Source: Pirellulales bacterium
GTDB lineage: Bacteria > Planctomycetota > Planctomycetia > Pirellulales > JALHPA01
Assembly: GCA_033762255.1 (NCBI GenBank)
Contig: JANRLT010000020.1
Coordinates: forward strand, 62,001 to 126,000
Reading direction: 5' to 3'
Length of the DNA: 64,000 nucleotides
Shown here: in pieces, positions 25,832 to 33,848 of the stretch
Layout: each line of letters opens with the position of its first letter
Position numbering within the stretch: position 1 is the first letter of the stretch
Translations under genes and position numbers: made by a program
Notes under the pieces: generated by a model
What the model was told of the DNA's origin: nothing
Databases searched by the model: none
Seen by the model: only the letters and a program-made list of their open reading frames with translations

Positions 25832-26547
25832 ACAAACCGGTGATTCTCATCATCCCGACCGTAGCCCGGTTCGATGCCCAGCCGCATTTTTAGCTCCTCG
25901 AACGCGCTGGCAAATGTATCGCTCGACGAATGGACGTGTTCCGCCTCGGTGATGAATTTCATCTGGTCGTCGCAGGGGAGACAGCGGTCCCGCAAAACCC
26001 CCTCAAACTCGCGCAACTCATGCCCATAGGCGATGATCAGCTTGTGCTCGTCGAATTGCACTTCCAGGGGGATTTGCGGATTGAGCACCGCGATCCCCGT
26101 GCAACCGTCATGCGTCAGCAATTCCTCATAATCGTACAGAATGCTTTTTAGCACCGGCAGGTCGATGTGCTCGCGATAGAGGTCGACATGTCCCCGCTGG
26201 TCGCGATTGTGGCTGGTCTCCAGGACCACATCGACCACATTTCCCAACGGATCAAGCATATCTAGAAATGTGTCAAACAGCTCGGGCAAAGTGACCGCCG
26301 CCATGAGGACCGGCACTTTGCTTTTTGACTGGTCGTCCTGGTAGCAATCATGCCGAAAACCCGCGCGCGGCACCACTTCCAGGCTATACGCCGGGCGGAT
26401 CGCCTCGCTCAAAATGAATTCGCCATATTTGGCGACGTTCAAATGCGTTTCCAGCTCGGCTTCGCTCAACTGCTCAAAGCTGCTGGGCGGACGATTTCCA
26501 GTACCGTCCCGAAAGACGTTGCGGAAGAACTTCTTCAAAAACCCCAT
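25828..26547 (-). CDS. Conserved-looking hypothetical protein
   Basis: 239 residues, soluble, with no signal peptide. Codon use and the GAGG site before the ATG at 26547 support a real gene. The segment DPLGNVVDVVLETSHNRDQRGHVDLYREHIDLPVLKS (about 98-134, quoted in parts: DPLGNVVDVVLETSHN and HVDLYREHIDLPVLKS), and an acidic C-terminus rich in Glu, Asp and His, are the main features. I recognise no domain. The stop codon is contributed by a palindromic repeat, so the last residues may have been changed by its insertion. No operon partners. Confidence 0.75.
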   Translation of the reverse strand: MGFLKKFFRNVFRDGTGNRPPSSFEQLSEAELETHLNVAKYGEFILSEAIRPAYSLEVVPRAGFRHDCYQDDQSKSKVPVLMAAVTLPELFDTFLDMLDPLGNVVDVVLETSHNRDQRGHVDLYREHIDLPVLKSILYDYEELLTHDGCTGIAVLNPQIPLEVQFDEHKLIIAYGHELREFEGVLRDRCLPCDDQMKFITEAEHVHSSSDTFASAFEELKMRLGIEPGYGRDDENHRFV

Positions 26548-27105
26548 CGGCGACCTCGGCTCGCTGTCATCACATGGTGCGGATACAACCGCGGCCCTGG
26601 GTAGAGGCGCGATTGAATCGTAAAATCACGTTCTTGGCGTTTGCCGCCGCCGGTACTTCAGGGGGACCCGGCTGTTGCAAGTCACAATATTTCCTGGCAA
26701 GGCAATATTGATAGCCATCGTGTCCGCTTCGTGCGGGAACACGATGAACCTACGCTCCACTGCTACGAATCCGGCTACTCAGCCGTTCGTCATTGAAGTT
26801 TAGCACTTGGTTCGCGGACTGCCGGACCCTTTCTGGACTTTTTAACAGACTTCCACGACCGATTGCGCCACGCGTAACAATCAGGAGCACTCTGCCACAG
26901 CGGATACGCGGGGAACTTTACCCGCAAGATTGGACTGGCACGTTTTTACCCCCCAAAGGTAACGTATAACCGGCCTAGCTTGACTTCCGGCCCGTTCCCG
27001 GTTGAGTTTTCAGAAAAATTTTTCCGACGTACAGTTGGTTAATATTCCCGACCGGTCCTGTTTGCATTTTTTTGGGCCAATTTATAGCCTATAGCCTTAT
27101 TTCCC
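26548..27105. other. Intergenic region with imperfect hairpin
   Basis: 558 bp between divergent genes. Around 26719-26754 an imperfect inverted repeat (CGTGTCCGC .. GCGGGAACACG) is followed on the minus-strand side by GTAGG, like an enlarged member of the GTAG family. The remainder is unremarkable and must hold the two divergent promoters. Confidence 0.45.
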
Positions 27106-28797
27106 ATGGCTGCTTCGCCCACCACTGCTACGTTCCAGCGCCGCCATGGCCGGTTATTACGGCTATGTCAATTATGCTTGGGCGTGGTCTGGCTGGCGGG
27201 TTGTGGTCCCGGCGACACCGGGTCCAGCGCCCTGCATGACACCGAGCAAGAAACTTTGCCCCCCCGGCAAACTCAACCGCTGGCCCCGGGGCAGGCGAAT
27301 CAACCACCCCGGGGGACGCCGGATGGGGCGGATATTCCAGTAGAGTTGACCGTTCCGGCAAACTCCCGGGCATCCTGGGCACAAGTCTATTTAGCGGGTC
27401 AACCGGTAGGCTACCAACAAACGGTGTGGACGGGCGGGGCATCACTGTCTGATCCTCCGCGCGAGCTACAAGAACTGCTAGTATTGGATCAACCCTTGGC
27501 CACGCGGGAATGGACCCGCGAAGTTCAAAACGAGGACGGGAAAGTAGTATCCCTGGAACTGTGGCGGCAAACACCCACCGAAAGAACCAGCATCCTCGCC
27601 AACATTCAGGCCGACCAGTGTGTCTTGCGCCATGTGATCAATGGGCAGACAGAGAACGCTACTTTTGCCTGGACCAACCTGCGTGCCGGAATCTTTGCCC
27701 TCGAACAAGAGTTAAAGCGTCAACCCCTGAAACCCGCGACAGAGCGCGTGATCCACGTCTGTGTCTTGGACAATCGGCGGCAAGTCCCGCTGGTGCTCTC
27801 GGCCCGGCCTAACTGGCATAAAGATCAAACTCAATTCCCGGGCAAACAGCTCTTGCCGGTCAATTTTTGCTGGCAGTTTGACCACCACACGGAACTTTCG
27901 GGCACGCTTTGGCAGGACGAGACCGGCGAAATTTGGCTGACTGAGTATCCGGCGGCGCAGCTTTGTTATGTCCGGGCTGATCGCCAGGCGGCGCTAGCGC
28001 CCCGCTCCCCCCTGAATTCACGGCAACTTTTACCGGAAAAGATAGTCCTGGGTAACTCTGCCGACCAGGGGCTTGATCTCGGCGACTTGCATTCCGCGAA
28101 ACGGATCACGTTTTTGCTGCAACACCCCCGTCAAAATCCCGCCGACTGGGTGGCGTCCCGCCCCTGGCAAACGGTTGTTCCCGTGGACGCGCAGTCATGC
28201 CGCGTGACCGTCACTCGCTCGCGGTTGACAGATGCCGCCCCGATATCGTCCGCTTATACCGCAAGCCAGGATTCAGCCCCATACTTGGCGGCCAATCGCT
28301 GGCTAGAACTGGACGATCCGGCAATTCGCCAGCTTGCCGCTGAAATTCGTGATTCCGCCGACCAATCACCAAATATGGCACAGCGCATTGCTGCCACAGC
28401 GCAACAGCGCATCCAGCCGCTAGGAACCAATCACAACTTTTTATCCGCCGCCCAGGCCCTGCGGCAGGGGAGGGGGGACTGCTCTGAATATTCCACATTA
28501 TTTGTGGCTCTGGCCCGCGCATCCGGCCTTCCCGCACGGGGATGCGTGGGCCTGGTTTGGATGCCCGGGGAACGAGCTTTTAGCTATCACATGTGGAGTG
28601 AATGTTACCAGCAAGGGGTCTGGCAGCCGCTGGATGCCTCTTTCAACCGTTCAGAACTGACGCCCGGCTATCTGCAGTTCGACCTGGATCCGCTGGCTGA
28701 TAGCACCACGGAACTAACATTCTTAAAACTATTTTCTATGAAGGGACTGAAAATCACTGTGGAAAACCTGGAAAAAGTCGTGTCAAAAGACAAATAA
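27106..28797 (+). CDS. Lipoprotein with transglutaminase-like cysteine protease fold
   Basis: 563 residues. The leader ends in lipobox LAGC with Cys33, so it is probably membrane-anchored outside the cytoplasm. A large N-terminal beta-rich domain (about 60-370) precedes the transglutaminase core with Cys459 (RGDCSEYSTLFVALARASG), His495 (YHMWSE) and Asp510 (LDASFN), the catalytic triad of the family. The family includes proteases, amidases and peptidoglycan-linked enzymes; the substrate here is unknown. Transcribed alone. The TRKEL-type C-terminus ends shortly after the core. Confidence 0.88.
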   Translation: MAASPTTATFQRRHGRLLRLCQLCLGVVWLAGCGPGDTGSSALHDTEQETLPPRQTQPLAPGQANQPPRGTPDGADIPVELTVPANSRASWAQVYLAGQPVGYQQTVWTGGASLSDPPRELQELLVLDQPLATREWTREVQNEDGKVVSLELWRQTPTERTSILANIQADQCVLRHVINGQTENATFAWTNLRAGIFALEQELKRQPLKPATERVIHVCVLDNRRQVPLVLSARPNWHKDQTQFPGKQLLPVNFCWQFDHHTELSGTLWQDETGEIWLTEYPAAQLCYVRADRQAALAPRSPLNSRQLLPEKIVLGNSADQGLDLGDLHSAKRITFLLQHPRQNPADWVASRPWQTVVPVDAQSCRVTVTRSRLTDAAPISSAYTASQDSAPYLAANRWLELDDPAIRQLAAEIRDSADQSPNMAQRIAATAQQRIQPLGTNHNFLSAAQALRQGRGDCSEYSTLFVALARASGLPARGCVGLVWMPGERAFSYHMWSECYQQGVWQPLDASFNRSELTPGYLQFDLDPLADSTTELTFLKLFSMKGLKITVENLEKVVSKDK

Positions 28798-29010
28798 ATC
28801 TGACGTAAACTATTACGCAAAAAAGACTTGCGATTAACGCGCTATTTTTGACAAAGGAATGACAATTCCGCGACTAACATCTGACAATCAAAACTCGTCC
28901 CCTCGCTAGAATTTCGACGAGTTAACTGTTGTGCGTCCACATAAGGCGATATTTAGGCCTTTCCCCGGGCGCAACCCGACCTTTCCAGTTTGAGCTTGCA
29001 AAGGATTACC

Positions 29011-30222
29011 ATGGCAACTAATGCCAAATTGACCCTGGCCGACGGATTGCTTGCCGCCAGTTCCGCACCCACCCAGCGTATTCCGCTGAAAAAACATAAA
29101 ACTAAGCAACCAGTCACTTCCAAGACACCCCAGGCCCCGCAGGGCAAAAACCGGGGGAATCCGCAGAAACCTGGAAAACAGCAACCGAGCGAGAAATCCC
29201 CCCGGGATAAAAGTTCCCGTGACAAAGATTCCGCCCAACAAAAGCTGGATTTAATACGTCGTGCCGCCTTGGAAAAAGCGGCCCCCCTACCAAACGGCGA
29301 GCAGGTTGGCCAAACCGCCGTTGTCAAAGAGAAAAAGCCGATCCCCCCCCAGCCCACGGGTATTTATGACCCGCAAAATCCCTGGAAAAGTGGGGTGGAT
29401 TGGTTCATTGTGGGCTGGATCGCGCTGGCGCATGTGGGGGCATTGGCGGCTCCATTTGTGTTTACCTGGCATGCCTTGATTTATACCGCGATCACCATTT
29501 GGTTTACCGCGTCCATTGGTATTTGCCTGGGATATCACCGGCTGCTGACGCACAACAGTTTTAAGACCTATCGGCCCATTCGTTGGTTTCTGGCGCTCTT
29601 AGGCAGTTTGACGGGTGAAGGCTCCGCCATGAATTGGGTGGCGAATCACCGGATGCACCACCAACATAGTGACAAGGATGGCGACCCGCATTCGCCGCGG
29701 CATGGGGGATTGTGGTCGCACATGCTGTGGTTTATGCCGCATCAGGGGGCCGTCTGGCAAAAGGCGATGTACGAGCACTACATCCCGGATATGTACCGCG
29801 ATCCGGTCATGCGTTTTTTAGACAAGACATTTTTGTTGTGGCACTTTGTCGTGGGCTTTGGAACGCTGTTCGGCGCGTACGCCATTTATCAAGATTGGTA
29901 CACGGCGTGGTCCTTTGTGGTGTGGGGCGTGTTTGTGCGGATGGTGTATACCATGCACATCACCTGGTTTGTCAACTCTGCCACGCACACCTGGGGATAC
30001 CGCAACTACGAAACCACCGACGACAGCACCAATCTGTGGTGGGTGGGATTGGCCGCCTTTGGCGAGGGGTGGCATAACAACCACCATGCCTACCAAACGA
30101 TGGCCAAACATGGCCACAAATGGTGGGAAGTCGACGTGACGTACTGGGCGATTTTGGCCATGGAAAAGTGTGGTCTGGCCTGGAACGTGGTAAAGGATAG
30201 GCCGAATCACAAGCCGGCGTAG
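29011..30222 (+). CDS. Acyl-CoA / fatty acid desaturase with long basic N-terminal tail
   Basis: 403 residues from the ATG at 29011, with AAAGGA upstream. The three histidine boxes of membrane diiron desaturases are HRLLTH (176-181), HRMHH (213-217) and HNNHH (near 353). Four hydrophobic segments (about 130-150, 157-175, and two between 270 and 320) fit the family. It inserts a double bond, most likely at delta-9, into acyl chains at the membrane. The first 115 residues are Lys/Pro/Gln/Ser-rich without hydrophobic segments (KKHKTKQPVTSKTP, RDKSSRDKDS), which is not usual for the family. Confidence 0.92.
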   Translation: MATNAKLTLADGLLAASSAPTQRIPLKKHKTKQPVTSKTPQAPQGKNRGNPQKPGKQQPSEKSPRDKSSRDKDSAQQKLDLIRRAALEKAAPLPNGEQVGQTAVVKEKKPIPPQPTGIYDPQNPWKSGVDWFIVGWIALAHVGALAAPFVFTWHALIYTAITIWFTASIGICLGYHRLLTHNSFKTYRPIRWFLALLGSLTGEGSAMNWVANHRMHHQHSDKDGDPHSPRHGGLWSHMLWFMPHQGAVWQKAMYEHYIPDMYRDPVMRFLDKTFLLWHFVVGFGTLFGAYAIYQDWYTAWSFVVWGVFVRMVYTMHITWFVNSATHTWGYRNYETTDDSTNLWWVGLAAFGEGWHNNHHAYQTMAKHGHKWWEVDVTYWAILAMEKCGLAWNVVKDRPNHKPA

Positions 30223-30635
30223 AGGGGGTGGGTAGTTCGGCTGTTCGATTGCGGGCCAAGGGCGTTTGCTCCTTGCGAACCTATGTCCCGACCTATCTCA
30301 GCCGTGCTTTTTTTGAATTGGGGCAAAAGCAGGGTCGGCCGTAATAGGACGCTGATAAACGCGGATGAAGACGGATTTACACGAATGAAGATTTGGGGAT
30401 GCGATTGAATTTATTTGAACACACATAATACCGATTGAGCTAATTTTCACAGATCGGATTTAAAGTTAAACGTAAAATTTTTTGGTAGTGTGTGAAGTGT
30501 AATCGTCGTGACTTTGTATCCTACAAACATCGTTATTCTAATTTAAAAACGGCACGCGTACTATTACAAGGTTGATTCATAAAAAAATCAATCTTTGGTC
30601 GCTGATGTCTTAGTACCACTGTTTATTCCTTTTCC
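30223..30635. other. Intergenic region with repeat remnant
   Basis: 413 bp, AT-rich in its right half. CGCTGATAAACGCGGATGAA (near 30350) looks like a fragment of a dispersed repeat seen in related bacteria (from memory). A TTGATT/AATCAA hairpin (near 30574-30594) is the only other structure seen. Confidence 0.4.
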
Positions 30636-30941
30636 ATGCCTCTCTTGCATTGGCTAGCCTGGAGCGGATACGTGGTATTGTTTGCCTGTATGGCGGGCGG
30701 ATTAACTCTCGCATCGTTTTATTTGCGTCCCGCGAACCACCGCGCGCTGTTGACCGCCTGGGTGAGCCTCTTGACGGGGGCGGTCTTTTTGGCCCTGCGA
30801 ATCAGCCAGTGGCTCGTAGCGGAATTATTGCCCACGATGATTGCCCTGGGAATCGTGGCGCTAGTATTGTTGAGCGCTGGTGTGAATGCCGCGTATGAGC
30901 AGGGGCGCCGGTCGGCTAGTGACGACGCGCCAAAGGTATAA
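30636..30941 (+). CDS. Small three-helix membrane protein
   Basis: 101 residues. Hydrophobic segments at about 8-28, 38-58 and 62-84 predict three membrane helices, followed by a polar tail (YEQGRRSASDDAPKV). No Shine-Dalgarno is clear. No family recognised. It is convergent with the flavoprotein gene. Confidence 0.6.
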   Translation: MPLLHWLAWSGYVVLFACMAGGLTLASFYLRPANHRALLTAWVSLLTGAVFLALRISQWLVAELLPTMIALGIVALVLLSAGVNAAYEQGRRSASDDAPKV

Positions 30942-31017
30942 CCATACTGGTTTTTCGAGGAGCGCTCCCAGGCGAATCTGCTAATCGGGATTGTGCATCG
31001 CCGCATGAATTTGTGGA

Positions 31018-31959
31018 TTATGGCTCTAGCACGCCATAGTCCTCGTCCTGCAATTCTCGATTAATCGCAGCCGCGGCTGTCGCCCCCTCGGCAGCGGCCA
31101 CGATGGCGAATTGCACGTCCCCATCAGCGTCGCCCGCGATGTAAAGTCCTGGAATGTTGGTGGTTTGCTTTTTATGAGAGCGTATTAGTCCATCCGGATC
31201 GCAATCACACCCTAGCAATTCGGGAAGTCGCGACCGTTGACGCTGCTCACTGGCAAAGAATAAGGCATCACAGGCAAGCGACGGCCCATTTTCAAAGACG
31301 ACCAGGTTCAGAAAGCCATTTGGTCCGGACTGTACTTGGGCCACTTTATCTGGCCGATAGCCTAGTTTACGTTCTTGTAAAAAAGCTTGCTGCGCGGGGG
31401 AAAGCTCTTGCCCCTGTGTGCAGACGGTGATCAGCTCGGACCAATTTCGCAATGCCAGAGCTAATCCCACAGGGGCGGGTCCATCCCCAAGTGCCACTAA
31501 GTGTCCATGACGGTGTTCCCAACCGTCGCAATAAGGACAGTGATAAACCCCTTTGCCGTAAAGATCACGAAGATTCTCTATTTCAGGCAACACATCCAAA
31601 GTGCCGGTGGCTAACAATAATTTTCGCGCGTGTCGCGGAGGACCATCAGCGGTTATGATGGTAAAACGCCCATGATCCGTAGGATTAGTGTGGGCGGATA
31701 GTACTTCGGCGGAAACAATTTCCGCACCGTAGCTCAGGGCTTGCTGTCTCCCTCGAGCGCGTAATTCCCGTGGAGAACAGTTTTCCAACCCTAGATATCC
31801 ATTCAATTGGCGGGCGGCGTAATTGCGCGGCTTATCATGGTCAAACAGAATAACTTGGCGGCAACACCTGCCAAGAATTAAAGCGGCGCTCAAGCCGGCG
31901 GGTCCGCCCCCAATAATTGCGACATCAGTTATTTTCACTATTTTCATCAAGCTGACCAT
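31018..31959 (-). CDS. Thioredoxin-reductase-like FAD/NAD(P)H oxidoreductase
   Basis: 313 residues from the ATG at 31959 (the ATG at 31947 is also possible). The FAD site is IIGGGPAGLSAALILG (15-30). The redox pair is Cys141/Cys144 in CPYCDGWEHR. The C-terminal FAD motif is GLYIAGDADGDVQFAIVAAAEG. Overall it resembles low-molecular-weight thioredoxin reductases, although the CPYC context differs from the usual CATC. The first codons overlap the last 35 bp of the manganese catalase gene, so translation is probably coupled, suggesting a joint oxidative-stress role (inference). Confidence 0.9.
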   Translation of the reverse strand: MVSLMKIVKITDVAIIGGGPAGLSAALILGRCCRQVILFDHDKPRNYAARQLNGYLGLENCSPRELRARGRQQALSYGAEIVSAEVLSAHTNPTDHGRFTIITADGPPRHARKLLLATGTLDVLPEIENLRDLYGKGVYHCPYCDGWEHRHGHLVALGDGPAPVGLALALRNWSELITVCTQGQELSPAQQAFLQERKLGYRPDKVAQVQSGPNGFLNLVVFENGPSLACDALFFASEQRQRSRLPELLGCDCDPDGLIRSHKKQTTNIPGLYIAGDADGDVQFAIVAAAEGATAAAAINRELQDEDYGVLEP

Positions 31960-32884
31960 AATTAGACCAGCATTGCTCCTTAGGTGCTATCTCAACTTCT
32001 ATGCCGCGCTCTTTGGCCAAAGCGCGTTCTAATTGGTTCAACTCTTTGGGATCCCGTTGATGGCCGGTAATCTCTTTTTGCGCTTGGCCCATGGTTTCCA
32101 TCACTTGCATAACCGGATCCTCGACATATTCCCACTCTTCGCCGGCGGGCCAAGGACCTTGACCTTCGTTCCAGGGTCCGCGAGTATCCTCGACACCGTT
32201 GGACATATTAAATGCCGTATGGGTAAAGCGGGCATCGCCTTGAAATATTCCCGGGGGAAAATTAGGCATAATAGTCGCAAGCGCGGCGTTGAATTGCTGA
32301 AAGTGGGCAATTTCCCGCGTCATTAAAAATCGCAACGTATCTTGGACATACGGATCATCGGTGAATTGCAACAGGCGTTCATATAAAATTTTAGCGCGGG
32401 TTTCCGCTCCTATATTCGAACGCAAGTCCACGCTAAGATCCCCATTGGCGTTCACAAACGAACCCGTCCAGGGAACTCCCACGCTATCCGTGACCACGGG
32501 ACCACCCGCCGATTCCAGTAAAAACTTGGGGTTATCCATCGCCATTTGAATGATGTTGCTTTTTTTAGCCGAACCATTTCCCATTTGAGTAACCAGATTC
32601 CCCTCGGCTGCGTCTTTCAACGCGCCGTTGACCCCTGTTAGTAGCATGGTTATGGTCGCACCCACAATTTCCAAATGGCTAAATTCCTCGGTCGCGATAT
32701 CCATCAGCAAATCATATTTATCCGGATATTCCCGGCGACAGCCAAAAGCTTGCACAAAGTACTGCATGGCCGCCTTTAATTCGCCATTTCCTCCCCCAAA
32801 CTGTTCCAATAGCAGTTTGGCAAAACGGGGATCCGGTTGTGATACACGGGCATCAAACTGTAAATCTTTAATGTGCTGAAACAT
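31925..32884 (-). CDS. Manganese (non-haem) catalase
   Basis: 319 residues from the ATG at 32884, with AAGGGA upstream. The ferritin-like four-helix core carries the di-manganese ligands: Glu35, Glu67 and His70 (IATEEFSHLE), and later GAETRA..LYERL and MTREIAHFQQF with the second Glu/His pair. It dismutates hydrogen peroxide to water and oxygen in the cytoplasm. It overlaps the downstream flavoprotein gene and, at its start, a small upstream frame. The C-terminal tail (about 225-319) is typical of the longer clade. Confidence 0.93.
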   Translation of the reverse strand: MFQHIKDLQFDARVSQPDPRFAKLLLEQFGGGNGELKAAMQYFVQAFGCRREYPDKYDLLMDIATEEFSHLEIVGATITMLLTGVNGALKDAAEGNLVTQMGNGSAKKSNIIQMAMDNPKFLLESAGGPVVTDSVGVPWTGSFVNANGDLSVDLRSNIGAETRAKILYERLLQFTDDPYVQDTLRFLMTREIAHFQQFNAALATIMPNFPPGIFQGDARFTHTAFNMSNGVEDTRGPWNEGQGPWPAGEEWEYVEDPVMQVMETMGQAQKEITGHQRDPKELNQLERALAKERGIEVEIAPKEQCWSNYGQLDENSENN

Positions 32885-33050
32885 CTTCTTTCCCTTCCAA
32901 TAGATAAATAGGCCGCAATATGGCATCTTTTGAGCAAATTAAATACCAATTTGGCAATCCCTCCCCACTTACTTCTAAATAGCACTGGCATGGTTCCCAT
33001 TCTTGCAACATGAAAGTGCCGCGATCAGTTCGCAATGTTTTTTGGGCCAC
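32868..33050 (-). CDS. Possible small protein upstream of Mn-catalase
   Basis: 60 residues from a GTG at 33050 (AGG 7 nt upstream); the ATG at codon 14 is an alternative. Composition is balanced (WEPCQCYLEVSGEGLPNWYL ... LRPIYLLEGKEDVSAH, interrupted), unlike random frames. The stop overlaps the catalase start by 17 bp, so it would be the first gene of an overlapping three-gene operon. Two Cys spaced by one residue (CQC) could be redox or metal ligands. No family recognised. It may also be a leader frame or chance. Confidence 0.42.
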   Translation of the reverse strand: MAQKTLRTDRGTFMLQEWEPCQCYLEVSGEGLPNWYLICSKDAILRPIYLLEGKEDVSAH

Positions 33051-33336
33051 TACATTGCCTGTAAGAGCAGTCGGTAAATAAATCTAGTGGAGCAAGCAAA
33101 GAAAATATTCAAATAATTATTGTCAACATGCTTGATTAAGGTATAAAAATCGCGAGTTTTTCAAGGAAGATCGTAATTCCCCCGAGGGCTTTGCCGTTTA
33201 AACGACCATTGCAAAATAATCTCAATTTGCTAAATTCTATTGGATTAACAGAGTTGCAAAACTTCATTTCTGGACCATGGACTGGGCGGTTGGCGCGTGG
33301 CCGCCGGCTCGGCCATTGGCAAAAGGTAAAAAAACC
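33051..33336. other. Divergent region between catalase operon and rpsO
   Basis: 286 bp. The left 120 bp is A/T-rich and is the likely promoter zone for both directions. No clear -10/-35 pair was chosen. Confidence 0.35.
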
Positions 33337-33606
33337 ATGGCAGTAACCAAGGAAACCCGGCAAAAACTGATAGCGGATTTTAAGCGGGGAGAGACGGATT
33401 CGGGATCACCGGAAGTGCAAATTGCTTTATTGACGGCCCGGATTAATGATCTGACGGACCATTTTCGCACCCATGACAAGGACTATGCCAGCCGCCGCGG
33501 CTTGATGAAGATGGTCAGCAACCGCCGCCGTCTGTTGGATTACCTCAAAAGCATAGATCCCCAGCGTTATCTGGATGTGATCAAGCGCCTTGACATCCGT
33601 AAGTAA
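33337..33606 (+). CDS. rpsO: 30S ribosomal protein S15
   Basis: 89 residues from the ATG at 33337, with AAAAGG upstream. [15 protein letters not shown]-type sequence (here [19 protein letters not shown]) and [19 protein letters not shown] are S15 signatures; it binds 16S rRNA helices 20-22 early in 30S assembly. It precedes pnp as in many bacteria, but a strong terminator separates them. Confidence 0.97.
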   Translation: MAVTKETRQKLIADFKRGETDSGSPEVQIALLTARINDLTDHFRTHDKDYASRRGLMKMVSNRRRLLDYLKSIDPQRYLDVIKRLDIRK

Positions 33607-33612
33607 CCGCTC

Positions 33613-33648
33613 TCCCCATTCCTTCTCGAATGGGGATTTTTGTTTTTT
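33613..33648 (+). terminator. Intrinsic terminator after rpsO
   Basis: Nine-bp stem TCCCCATTC/GAATGGGGA with loop CTTCTC, then TTTTTGTTTTTT. Confidence 0.92.
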
Positions 33649-33848
33649 GTCGGTCCGCTACCCAGGGAAGCTTTTTTTGGGGAGCAACCGCCTGGGCGTC
33701 AAAGGGGAGAAATTTCTGCCGCGATTCGTGGGTGATCGCTCCCAACAGCATCACCCCCTATCCGCTGCCGCATTTTTATAGCGGCATTTCGGCACGCCCC
33801 CGTTTTTTTATCTAACATTGGCTTCGTACACAAAGATAGGAATTACCC

